From positions 1 through 40,600 of the forward strand of contig DYHI01000006.1 in assembly GCA_020724225.1 (NCBI GenBank): a DNA stretch of 40,600 nucleotides, in the 5' to 3' direction. Positions 20,697-30,168 of this stretch are shown here, piece by piece. The position numbers were made by a program, and so were the translations under genes. Source of the DNA: Candidatus Altimarinus sp. (lineage in GTDB: Bacteria > Patescibacteriota > Gracilibacteria > BD1-5 > UBA6164). A model generated the notes under the pieces. It ran no database searches. It had not been told where the DNA came from and saw only the letters and a list, made by a program, of their open reading frames with translations. Position 1 is the stretch's first letter, and each line of letters opens with the position of its first letter.

Positions 20697-22205
20697 TTAA
20701 TTTATTTTTAATTTAATATCATAAAATCATAAGTTTTCCATTCAAGTAATAATAATTTCTTGACTTGATGCTTCTTCTATTGACTTTAAAGCAATTTTTG
20801 TTGGTGCTTTTATGTTTAATGTATTTCAATCAAATGATAAATTTCATCATCTAAGTCACATTGTTAGACTTCATTTTCATCATAACTCTTTGATTTTATC
20901 TATAAGTTTTTCTTTTGAAAAATTTGAATCTTTATTTTGTGTAGTTTTAGGTTCTTCACTTCATCAAAATACATCTAGAATATCTGTATGATCTATTTGT
21001 TCGATTTGTCATTTGTTTTTTGTAATATGTTTTCATTCTGAGAGTAATGAAGAATCATTTAAGCTTTGATTATTTGAATTATTGCTTGTAATAGTTTCAT
21101 TATTTGGTATCAAAAAACCCCTAATCTCCTTTTCGAAAGGGGGTATTAGACTTTCTTTATTTCATTCTGTTTTTCAGATTCAAGTATTTATATTTTCTTC
21201 ACCTTTTGTAATAACCTTTAAAATCCCAGAAAGTAATGTGATTTTTTCGTCCATTGAATTTTTTGTTTTGCTGTATGTTTCATCAAGTATTTCAAGTATA
21301 TTGTTTAGTTCTTTTACTTTGGCTATATTTTCTATATTTTTAATTATTTCATCTCTTGTTGTATAGATAAGATCTTTGAAAAATAGTCTAACATTTTTTC
21401 AATTTTCTATGATTTTATCAAATTCTTTTACTACACTTATGTCTTTGTTTATAAGTTTATTTAAGAAATCTGAAACAAATGAGTTTTCAATAATTCCTAG
21501 ATTTTGAGTAATATTTTCAAATTTTATTTCATCATTTATAATAAATTGTTCAAATAATGTAATAGCATTTCTAAGTCATCAGTGAGAATTCTTTACTATG
21601 AAATCTATAGCACTTCAATCAGTTTTTATATTTTCTTCTTTTGCTATATATTTAAGTCTTTCTTTTATATCTTGTTCACTTATGTTTTTGAAATCATATC
21701 TTTGACATCTAGAAAGGATAGTTTCAGGGATTTTATGGCTTTCTGTAGTTGCAAGAATAAATTTTACAAAAGATGGCGGTTCTTCAAGTATTTTTAAAAG
21801 AGCATTAAATGCTCAAGTACTTAGCATATGTACTTCATCGATAATATATACTTTATATTTTGCTTTGTTTGGTAAGAATTGTGCTTTTTCGATTATATCT
21901 CTTATGTTATCAACTCAAGTATGACTTGCCGCATCTATTTCGATTATGTCTATAAGTTTATTGTCCATAAAGTTTTTGCATATATCACATTCATGACATG
22001 GATTTCAGTCTTTTGGATTTAAACAATTTATTGTTTTTGCTAGTATTCTTGCTGTACTTGTTTTTCCTGTTCATCTAGGTCCACAAAAAAGATAAGCTCA
22101 TACAAGCTTATTTTCCTTTACGGCTTCCTGTAATGTTTCTTTTACAAATGTTTGTCATACCATTGAAACAAAATCTTTTGGACGGTATTTTACTGCTAAT
22201 GACAT
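20697..22205 (-). CDS. dnaX: DNA polymerase III gamma/tau subunit DnaX
   Basis: A 502-residue clamp-loader ATPase. The N-terminus [17 protein letters not shown] is typical. Walker A is [17 protein letters not shown] zinc module [16 protein letters not shown] follows. [16 protein letters not shown] is the DExx box and [15 protein letters not shown] the sensor 1 region. The C-terminal third is Asn/Lys-rich with an insert at about residues 353-363 ([12 protein letters not shown]) encoded by a palindromic REP-like element. The P-loop glycines are TGA and GGA. Coupling: the start is 24 bases downstream of the murE stop. No obvious frameshift signal producing separate gamma and tau forms was found. 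Confidence 0.95.
21118..21149. repeat. REP-like palindrome (family B) inside dnaX
   Basis: CCCCTAATCTCCTTTT and CGAAAGGGGGTATTAG form an imperfect inverted repeat, far richer in G and C than its surroundings. A relative with the order CCCCTA..CCCCCTTT..AAGGGGTAATAGA occurs at 30832-30866 in another gene. It is translated in frame in dnaX without a stop. Confidence 0.75.
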
Positions 22206-22229
22206 AAATTTTTTCTTAAGACTATTAAA

Positions 22230-23543
22230 TTATTCCATTATTCTAAACTCATCAAGATCTTTAAGTATTTCTTCGACTATATCTCTATCATGCCAATCTA
22301 TTGGTCAATCATTTGTCATCATTAAGTGTTCATCTCATTTTCAAGCTATAAGTATAGCATCGTGTTTTTCAGCTGTAAGTAGAGCTGTTCTAATTGCCTC
22401 TTTCCTATCTGTAATAATCCAAAAATTTTCTCACTCTTTTCTCTCGATTCATGGAAGTACATCTTTTATTATTTTTTCAATTTTCTCAGTATAATCATCA
22501 TCTTGTGTAAGTATTACTACATCTGATTTTTCTGAAATTATTTTTCACATTATTGGTCTCTTTGTAGTATCCCTATCTCATGTAGCTCAAAAAACTGTTA
22601 TTATTCTTTTAATTCACTTTATTTCCCTTATTGTATCTAGAACTTGTATAAGTGCATCTGGAGTATGTGCATAGTCTACAAATACCTTGTAATTATTGTT
22701 GTTTGGGATTTCTTCCATCCTTCAAGGAACTCATGTTATTGATTTAATTATTTCTTTTATTTTTTCTGGTTTAAGTCAAAAAGCTATAAATACTCAGATT
22801 GATGCAAGTATGTTATATACATTGAAATCTCATCTTAAGTGAGTTTCTACTTCAAATTTAGATCCGGCAATTTTTACATCAAAAGTCGTATTGTCAAAGT
22901 TATTTATTATATTATCTACTTTTAGAGTTGATGAGTTATCTTTTCAGTAAGTATATAAATTGTCATAAGTTTCAGATAAAAACATATCTTTATAATCTGA
23001 TTCGTTGTTTATAACTGCTACTTTTTTTATTCAAGGTTTTCTTCTATATGTTATCAGATTTTTGAAAAGTTGAAGTTTGGTATTTACATAATTTTCCATA
23101 GTTTTATGTAAATCTAAATGATCTTGAGTTATATTTGTAAGAACTGCAATATCATAATTTAATCAATAGTTTCTATTATATAATATAGAATGTGAACTTG
23201 TTTCGATAACTGCTATATTGCATCATTCTTCTTTTGCTTGTTTAAGTAATTTTTGCAAAACAAATACATCCGGAGATGTCATTTTTGAATTATTCACATA
23301 TTCTTTATCTCACATGATTATATTTATAGTAGAAAACATAAAAACTTTGTTTCATGCTTCTCTAAGTCATTTTGCAACTAAATTTGTAGTTGTTGTTTTT
23401 CAGTTTGTTCAAGTAATACCAACTATTACCATATTTTTGCTTGGAAATCCATAAACAAAATTTGCAATAATAGCTCTTGCTTTGTGATACATTAGCCTAA
23501 ATGGGTTATCTAGGGCTATCATTTTTTTTACATTACTTAGCAT
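22230..23543 (-). CDS. murE: Mur ligase, MurE-type (UDP-MurNAc-tripeptide synthetase)
   Basis: A 437-residue ATP-dependent amide ligase of peptidoglycan synthesis in the cytoplasm. [17 protein letters not shown] is the nucleotide loop. [12 protein letters not shown] and [20 protein letters not shown] form the UDP-substrate region. [16 protein letters not shown] is the Mur ligase signature with the carbamylated-lysine area. [12 protein letters not shown] and [15 protein letters not shown] belong to the C-terminal domain. The usual DNPR diaminopimelate motif is not apparent; TQDDDYTE stands at that point, so the third amino acid is unlikely to be read as in E. coli. I use the ATG at 23543; a GTG at 23648 in the same frame overlaps a terminator hairpin and is rejected. 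Confidence 0.9.
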
Positions 23544-23624
23544 TGAAAATTGTTTATTAATGTGTATTGTATAAGCTTTCTTTATTCTACTTTTTTTAAT
23601 TTTTTTGTAAAGAAAAAATATAAA

Positions 23625-23659
23625 AGAAAAATAAGGTATTACTTCCACGTAATGCCTTA
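23625..23659 (-). terminator. rho-independent terminator after the DUF4012 gene
   Basis: On the minus strand TAAGGCATTAC and GTAATACCTTA form an 11-bp stem with one mismatch and a 6-base loop, followed by a T-rich run (TTTTTCTTTT). It ends the DUF4012 transcript and means murE needs its own promoter. Confidence 0.75.
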
Positions 23660-23669
23660 TAAAAATTAA

Positions 23670-25817
23670 CTATTTTTTAAATTCAAAGTCTTTTGTTATA
23701 TTTTTTCTTTCTATACTTGCTTCATCATTTTTAAATATTAAATCATATTTTCTTATTCAGGCTTGTTTGTAAAGGTTAAATGAGTATGGGCTACATTCAG
23801 GATTTTTTAATTTATAGGATATATTTACTGATTTTGTTTCAAATCTCTTTGTTTTTAGGTAAAAACTTACTACTTTCGAGCTTGGTGTATCTGAGATTTT
23901 ATATGCTTTATCTTCTTTTATAATTGCGTCTTTTGGAAATAATACTTTTACATATTCCCAGTTATCTCACATTCATTGGATATACATTGTTCAAGGTGTT
24001 TTTATTTCATACTTTTTTACTAGTTCTTTGAGTTTTTGTTCTGCTTCTATATCTAGATTATGAGTAAGAGATACTTTTAGGCTTGTATCTATGCTACAGT
24101 CTTTGTTTTTCTTGATTTCTTTTTTGTATGATCTTGTAAGATATCTATCAGATTTATTTCAAGAAATAGATGTGTAAACTGGATATGCAAAATCTAGTGT
24201 TGATTCATAAAATATCTTTCAATTTAAATCAAGTTTTCATAATAGTTCGTTTTCTTTCGGAGAAAAACTATATACCATAACTTCCCTTTTTGAAATATTA
24301 TCTAGGATTATTTTTAAGTAAGCTAGGTAATTTCAATCATTTACAAGTTTTTGTTTAAACTCATCTATAAAATCAAAAAGTATTTGCTTTGGAGTTCATA
24401 TAGTTCAACTTTTAAATTTCTTTGATTCTACAAGTAATGACATAATTTCAGAGAAATTTGAATCTTTTATGTTTTCTCAGATCTTTGTAAAACTTATATT
24501 TCATGTTAGTTTCAAGAAGTCTTCAATTATAGTATTGTTAATATAAATTATTCAATCAAGTTCATATCAAGCCTTGTTAATAAAAAATTTGATATTTTCA
24601 CTTGAATTGTCTAAATTTATTGAATGATTTGCATCTCTAAGTCATAATATAGGAGTGATTTTATTTAATCATTCTGGAGCTTTCATTCTCATATAATCTG
24701 CTTTCTTTAGATTCCATTCATAAGAGTAAACATCTTCTTTTACAAATTTTGTAATTTTCCCTTTATATAGATAAATAATTCACATACTTCACATAAAACC
24801 TCAAGTTGGTCTAATTTCATCTGCATTTTGAAAAACAATTAGATATTTTTTTTCTTTTTTATCTCATAGTATATTTAAAAAAGTTTGGTAATTTGACCTT
24901 ATAGTTCATAGGTACTTTGATAAATCATTTAAATACTTTCTTCAAGTTTCAAATTTATCATTTAGAGATGGTTGATTTATGTCTTTAATCTTGTTATAAT
25001 CTTCAAGTGCTTTTGATAAGTCTGAATCTATTTTTTTTATATTTTCTTCATTTTTATGAAGTATATAAGTTAATTCTATATTTTTCACTCATTTTTCTTT
25101 GATTGATTTATTTATATCTTTGTAAACATTTATTAAGTCATTCATTGTATATGCTATATTTTTTCATCAATTGATTATATATTCTGCAGTATTTATCTTT
25201 TCTCACGGTATTATTTTGAAAGGAAAGAAGAAAAATTTAGAGATATTGAAATTTGTTATTGAATCTTCAACTAACTCAATCATAACATCTTCATTTTTAT
25301 TGCTATTTTTTAAATCTACTAGATTATTGTAACCAGAATTTACATTGTATTCTATTATAAATTTACTGATTAAAACAAAACTAAAAAAACAAATAACAAA
25401 AATTGCTAAAATAGATGATTTTCTTGAATAATTATTGGTTACTTGATCTATTTGAGTGAAAATATTATTAATGATTTTCTTTGTTTTAAAGAAAGTAGTT
25501 GATTTTATATTTATGTGATTATATTCTGCACATTTACTTATATTTTCTTCACTCACTAAATCTATTGTTTCATTTTTTGAAACAATAGATTTAGGTAAAA
25601 ACGTTGATTTATTTTTTGATAAAGCATCAAAATTTTTTGTATTACTTTTGTGAATTCTTACAAAAAATTTTTTATATAGATTTACATCTTTTAGTTTCTT
25701 TTCTATATCATTTGTATTTTTAAGTACCAATGAATGATCTATAGATAACTTTTTAGTCTCAATTTGGGATTTTATATCTACTTCTTTATCAAAATCATTA
25801 TTTAAGTCGTTTAGCAT
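23670..25817 (-). CDS. DUF4012-domain membrane protein, 715 aa
   Basis: The N-terminal 140 residues are polar and low in complexity. A single transmembrane helix (SILAIFVICFFSFVLISKFI) lies at about 140-160, followed by a long extracytoplasmic part. The DUF4012 signature is clear at YLIVFQNADEIRPTGGFMG with the adjoining SMGIIYLYKGKITKF. Further family features are ELDGIIYINNTIIEDFLKLTG and the C-terminal beta-rich segments. DUF4012 proteins are frequent in Patescibacteria and Actinobacteria near polysaccharide genes; their activity is not established. The tandem repeat GATTAAAT lies just upstream. The gene is the first below dnaA on the same strand, with an 87-base gap, and ends in a hairpin terminator. 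Confidence 0.88.
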
Positions 25818-25832
25818 AGTATTTGATAAATT

Positions 25833-25864
25833 GATTAAATGATTAAATGATTAAATGATTAAAT
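25833..25864 (-). repeat. four perfect GATTAAAT copies before the DUF4012 gene
   Basis: Four exact 8-bp tandem units, followed by a degenerate fifth (GATAAATT), end 16 bases from the start codon of the DUF4012 gene. It is the clearest simple-sequence array in the window and a candidate slippage site in a leader. Confidence 0.8.
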
Positions 25865-25904
25865 GATAAATTACTTAATCATCACATCTTATTTTATCAT
25901 CTTA

Positions 25905-27329
25905 TTATATTCCAATTCAATCTCTAAGTGTATTTATTTCATGAAGTAGTTCTTTGTCTTTTTTCATTATTTGTTCAAGCTTATTGCAACTATATAGTAC
26001 TGCAGCATGATTTCTTCAAGAAAATATATTTCCTATTCTCTCATATGTATAATTTAATTTTGTTTTTAAAAGATACATAGAAACTTGTCTTGGAATCATA
26101 AATTCTTTTTTTCTATTTTCTCATAGGATACCTTCTTTTTCTATTCAAAAATGTCATGATACTGCATCGATAATATCTTCATAACTTTTAATTGTTTTTT
26201 TAATAGATCAAGTTTTATTATTTCATATAAGATCAGTTGTAAAACTTAATTTTTTTAATTTTTGAGCTATTCTACTTAATGTTGGTGAACTTCAATCAAG
26301 TTCATATTCAGCAATCATTTGATTTAATACTCACTCAAGTTCTCTTACGTTTTCAGTTACATTAGTAGCGATAAATTCTGCTACATCATGAGGTAATAAA
26401 AATTCTTTTTCCCTAGCTTTTTCTTGTATGATTGCAAGTCTAGTTTCATAATCAGGTTTTCCTATATCTACTGTAATTCCCCATTCAAATCTACTTCTAA
26501 GTCTCGGTTCAAGTTCTGTTAATTCTTTTGGAGCTCTATCTCAGCTTATAATTATTTGTTTATTTGATTCGTAAAGTAGATTAAAAATATTATAAAGTTC
26601 ATTTTGTGTTTGTTCTTTTCATGACAGGAATTGAACATCATCTATTACTAGTACATCAATTTCTTGGAATTTTTGCCTCATCCTTTCTACACTTCTTTTC
26701 TTTACACTCATAACATATTCAGTTATAAATTTATCAGCAGTTGTGTAAGCTACTTTTTTATCTTTATATTTTCTAATTATTTCGTTTGCAGTTCATTGTA
26801 AAAGATGTGTTTTTCAAAGACCAACATCTCAATATATATAAAGTGGATTATATGATTTACCTGGATTTTTTGAAACTGCTTCGCAAGCAGAAAATGCTAA
26901 TTGATTATCTGATCAAACAACGAAGTTTTGTAAAGAATACCTTTCGTTTGTAGGTTTTGTGTTTGATATTGTTGTCATAGGAGTTCAGTTTGAATCTAAC
27001 TTAACTACTTTTTTACTAGACTTTTCAGAATCTTTAAAATAACTTACACAGTCAATAGCATATTTATTTGTAGGATTATCTATAGAGTTATCAACTTGAA
27101 AAGTAACTTTACTTATTGAAGGAATTTCTTTTTGAGTAGCTTCAAGAACTTCTTTATAAAACTTTGCTTCAAGGTTTCATTTCATAAAAGTTGAAAATAC
27201 ACCAAATTTAACTTCATCTTCAGTTATTTCAAGTATAGATATTTTTCTAAAATACACAAGATAATCTTGTTTTTTTACTCTTTCAATTATATTTAATAGT
27301 ATATTTTGTAGTTTATAAACCTTTTCCAT
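25905..27329 (-). CDS. dnaA: chromosomal replication initiator DnaA
   Basis: A 474-residue AAA+ initiator that binds origin DNA and melts it. Walker A is YIYGDVGLGKTHLLQG, Walker B VLVIDDVQFLSGKEQTQNE, and sensor/arginine-finger residues are in ELEPRLRSRFEWGI. The helix-turn-helix domain IV shows LKTKLNYTYERIGNIFSGRN followed by HAAVLYS, where the usual GGRDHTTV reads SGRNHAAV, with Asn for the base-contacting Asp. The N-terminal domain I is present. The length is normal. Because of that domain IV substitution, the binding site may differ from the usual TTATNCACA. The gene is divergent from the lytic transglycosylase across 194 bases, where the origin could lie, but no boxes are evident. Confidence 0.96.
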
Positions 27330-27523
27330 ACATATAATTTTTATTTTGTAAAATTCACATATTTTCTTTTGATTTTCACTAATTTATGATTTTTTTTTCT
27401 AATGTCAAAATTATATTTTCTTTTGACAAAATCTTGTCTGTTCAAAATATTTGAACATATAAAACTTTTGATTTCTTTAAATAAAGATATACAATAAATT
27501 CCGTATATTTTTTCATTATATTT

Positions 27524-28393
27524 ATGATTAAAAAAATAGCTATATTTTTTATTATTTTACTTGTATTTTTGTTATATTTTTTTATACAAAGATATGATAA
27601 TATAAACAATCTTTTGTTTAAGTACCCTGATTTCCCTATTGACTTTGCATGAGAAATTGTTCCAACTGATTCTAAACATTTTTCAAATACTGAAAAATTT
27701 GATAGAGAGTTTATTGTAACTTCAAATACTTTGTATCAATTTTATCTTTATATTAAAAGGTATTCTTTATATATTCCATATATTGAGATTAAATTAAAGG
27801 AAAATAATATGCCAGATGATTTGAAATATATGGTAATTGTTGAAAGTGCTCTCAGAAATGAGGTCGTTTCAAGTGCTTGAGCAGGTTGAATTTGGCAATT
27901 TATGCCAGAAACCGCAAAACAATATGGCTTAGTTATAGATGACTATGTAGATGAAAGATATAATTTCGAAAAATCTACTGATGCTGCAATCAAGTATTTA
28001 AAAGTAATTTACTCACATTTTTGAAATCGGACTTTGGTACTTGCAAGTTATAATAGATGAGAAAATGCAATTAAACAAGCTTTAAAAGATCAATGAGTTG
28101 AAAGTTATTATGATTTGTATTTAAATGAAGAAACTTCAAGATATGTTTTTAAGGTTTTAGCGGTTAAATATATAATTAAAAATTATTTTGAACATAAAAA
28201 AGTTTTAGATAAGATTATAGGAGAATCTTTTTCTTTACCTAAAACAGAAAGTTTAAATGTATGAAAAGTGGATGATTTAGTAAAGTTTGCTTTAGATAAT
28301 TGACAAAGTTACAATAATTTAAAATTATTAAATCCATGGATTATATGAGATTCATTGCCGGAGTGAGATTGGGAGGTGAAGGTAATAAAATAA
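27524..28393 (+). CDS. membrane-bound lytic transglycosylase (SLT domain)
   Basis: A 289-residue enzyme that would cleave the glycan strands of peptidoglycan outside the membrane. Residues 4-20 form an N-terminal hydrophobic anchor or signal. The SLT core has the catalytic Glu107 in [32 protein letters not shown], the [20 protein letters not shown] segment and YSHFGN[13 protein letters not shown]. The x at residue 169 is encoded by CGG (28028-28030), where the family has a near-invariant tryptophan (FGDW-x-LALAAYN). If CGG meant arginine this would be an odd substitution; as tryptophan it fits. The C-terminal stretch (LLNPWIIGDSLPEGDWEVKV) resembles a LysM-like end. It ends at a hairpin terminator. 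Confidence 0.93.
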
Positions 28394-28423
28394 AACAGAT
28401 GAGATTTCATCTGTTTTATTTTA
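28387..28423. terminator. bidirectional rho-independent terminator
   Basis: AAAATAAAACAGATGA and TCATCTGTTTTATTTT pair with a 3-5 base loop and A/T tracts. It ends the transglycosylase gene and the converging hypothetical at 28428. Confidence 0.88.
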
Positions 28424-28427
28424 TTAC

Positions 28428-29009
28428 TTATAATATTCAATCGACTCTTCTATTTAAAAATTCTCTTTCTATTTCAGAGAACCAGTCTCATACAGAATAG
28501 CTATCATTTATAATTTCATTATCAATCAAATTATTAATATAACTATCATCTTTATCATTTAACTCTGGAAAATTTTCTTTCAAAAATTGTGTAATTTTAT
28601 CTATTTGACTTTCAGATAAAAAATAGTATGTATCATCATCTATATCAATAATTTCATCATTAGATAATCATAAATATACTCTTAATTTATCGTCATCTAA
28701 ATACGAACCTAAAATAGCATACATATCATTTAAGGTAACAACTTTTAAATCTTTTAAATTTGTATTATTTTCTACTTCTTCAATGCAGCGGATTAAATTA
28801 TAAAAAAAAGATCAATCCAAATAATTTAGATTTCATGTCATATATAAGTCTAATTGGTTTGACTCTATTCATCAAAATCTTAACATATATTCTATTATTG
28901 GTTTTGCAAATTTTCTATTTTTTTCAAGTAAATTGGCAGTTTCATTATTAGTAAGTTGTTCAGTATAATTTCTCGTGCTTTCTACTTGAGTTCCTGTTGG
29001 ATTGTTCAT
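28428..29009 (-). CDS. hypothetical acidic protein, 193 aa
   Basis: I do not recognise this protein. It starts MNNPTGTQVESTRNYTEQLT. It is strongly acidic, with an Asp-rich central part (LGLSNDEIIDIDDDTYYFL) and an acidic C-terminal region (ELNDKDDSYINNLID). It appears soluble, with mixed helices. One arginine is coded by CGC (LIRCIEE), showing that CGC keeps its usual meaning if the alignment to a basic position holds. TGA glycines are in frame (RFGGIES). There is no neighbour on the same strand, so it is monocistronic and converges on the transglycosylase. Confidence 0.75.
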
Positions 29010-29119
29010 ATAATCTTATATATTAAAAATGTAAAGTATATATATTGTACAAATTAATAATTAAATGTCAAATATATTTTTTAAATTTTACATTTAATAT
29101 TTTTTCTATATACTTCATT

Positions 29120-29533
29120 AGCTTATTTAAAGGCAGATACCAGCCTCGTGAAAATGGGGAGGAAAGTCTGGACACCACAAGGATAGGATAAGAGATAACG
29201 ACTCTAGCTTGAAGATATAATTCATAAACTTCAAGTATGGCTAGTGCCACAGAGACAATACTAGGAATGCAAATTCTGAAAAGTGAAAAGTCATTTGGTG
29301 TTACAATGTTGATTTTGCAAATATTTGCAAGTAAATAGAAGTAGCTACAGATGAAGATTAGAGTAATCTAATTTTGGTAAACCCTATCTGGTGCAATTGG
29401 AATGGTATCTTTATTTGCTTCATTATCCTTTATTGGCTTATAAAGATATACCAAGCTTGACCCAGCGGGTGATCGCGGGGCTAGATAGATTGGTATCTAG
29501 ATACAGAATCCGGCTTATTACCTTTAAATAAGT
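29120..29533 (+). ncRNA. rnpB: RNase P RNA (bacterial class A type)
   Basis: The catalytic RNA that matures tRNA 5' ends. The universal block GAGGAAAGTCTGGACACCAC is at about 29158-29177. A further block GCCACAGAGACAATACTAGG lies near 29246. The 3' part carries a GACCCAGCGGGTGATCGCGG region, and the element ends with TACAGAATCCGGCTTATTAC. The 5' end GCTTATTTAAAGG pairs with CCTTTAAATAAGT at the 3' end to close helix P1, which sets both boundaries. Length about 414 bases, slightly longer than typical. GC content is well above the neighbouring genes, as expected for a structured RNA. It lies 28 bases upstream of the adenylate kinase gene. Confidence 0.95.
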
Positions 29534-29561
29534 ATTAAATTATATAATTATAAGTAAATTT

Positions 29562-30167
29562 ATGAAATTAGTTTTTATATGAATTCAGTGATCAGGTAAA
29601 TGAACTCAAGCTCGCATTCTTGAGGAAAAGTTTGGTTTTAAACTTTTTGAAACTTGATGAGTTTTGAGATCTATGTCAAAAGAAGATAGTGATTTATGAA
29701 GACTTGTAAAAGAAACAATAGATGCTTGAAAGCATGTAAGTCCTGAAATAGTTGAAGATATATTAAGAGATATTTTGGTAAAAAATGATTGAAATTTGAT
29801 ATTTGATTGATTCGTAAGAAATGAATGAAATAAGCAAAGCTTTGATAAAATAGTTTGAGATTACAGAGTTGTATTTTTTGATTTACCTGAAGAAAAGGCA
29901 AAGGAAAGATTACTTTGAAGAATGTATGATAAAGAGACTCAAGAAACTTTTGTTGCTTGAACTCTTGTGAATCCAAAAAATTGAAATACTTTGGTTAAAA
30001 GAGCGGATGATGAAGAATCTGCAATAATGCAAAGAATAAGATTATTCTACGATGTAACAATGCCAATTGTTGAAGAATATAGGGAAAGATGAATTTTGGT
30101 TGATGTAAATGCTAATCAAAGTATAGAGGATGTAAGTAATGAGTTAGTATCTAAATTATGATTGTAA
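29562..30167 (+). CDS. adk: adenylate kinase family protein
   Basis: A 201-residue nucleotide kinase that would interconvert AMP, ADP and ATP. The P-loop is FIGIQGSGKGTQARILEEKF, where the usual Pro of GxPGSGKG is Gln (codons CAG). Further features are FETGGVLRSMSKEDSDLG (NMP-binding), IFDGFVRNEGNKQSFD (usual DGFPRT becomes DGFVRN), and LGRMYDKETQETF with KRADDEESAIMQRIRLFYD (LID and following). CGC encodes Arg in TQARILEEK. Slightly divergent P-loop and DGF motifs mean UMP/CMP kinase specificity is possible. The stop is two bases from the next ATG, so it is coupled to the methyltransferase gene. Confidence 0.9.
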
Positions 30168-30168
30168 T

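Noticed and set aside
23544-23648. N-terminal extension of the MurE-type ligase from the GTG at 23648
   Set aside because: The extension overlaps a terminator hairpin and its T-tract; the poly-hydrophobic and lysine stretch it encodes comes from that T/A-rich sequence.
27330-27523. Origin of replication beside dnaA
   Set aside because: No cluster of TTATNCACA-like boxes or clear unwinding repeats could be identified; AT-richness alone is uninformative here.
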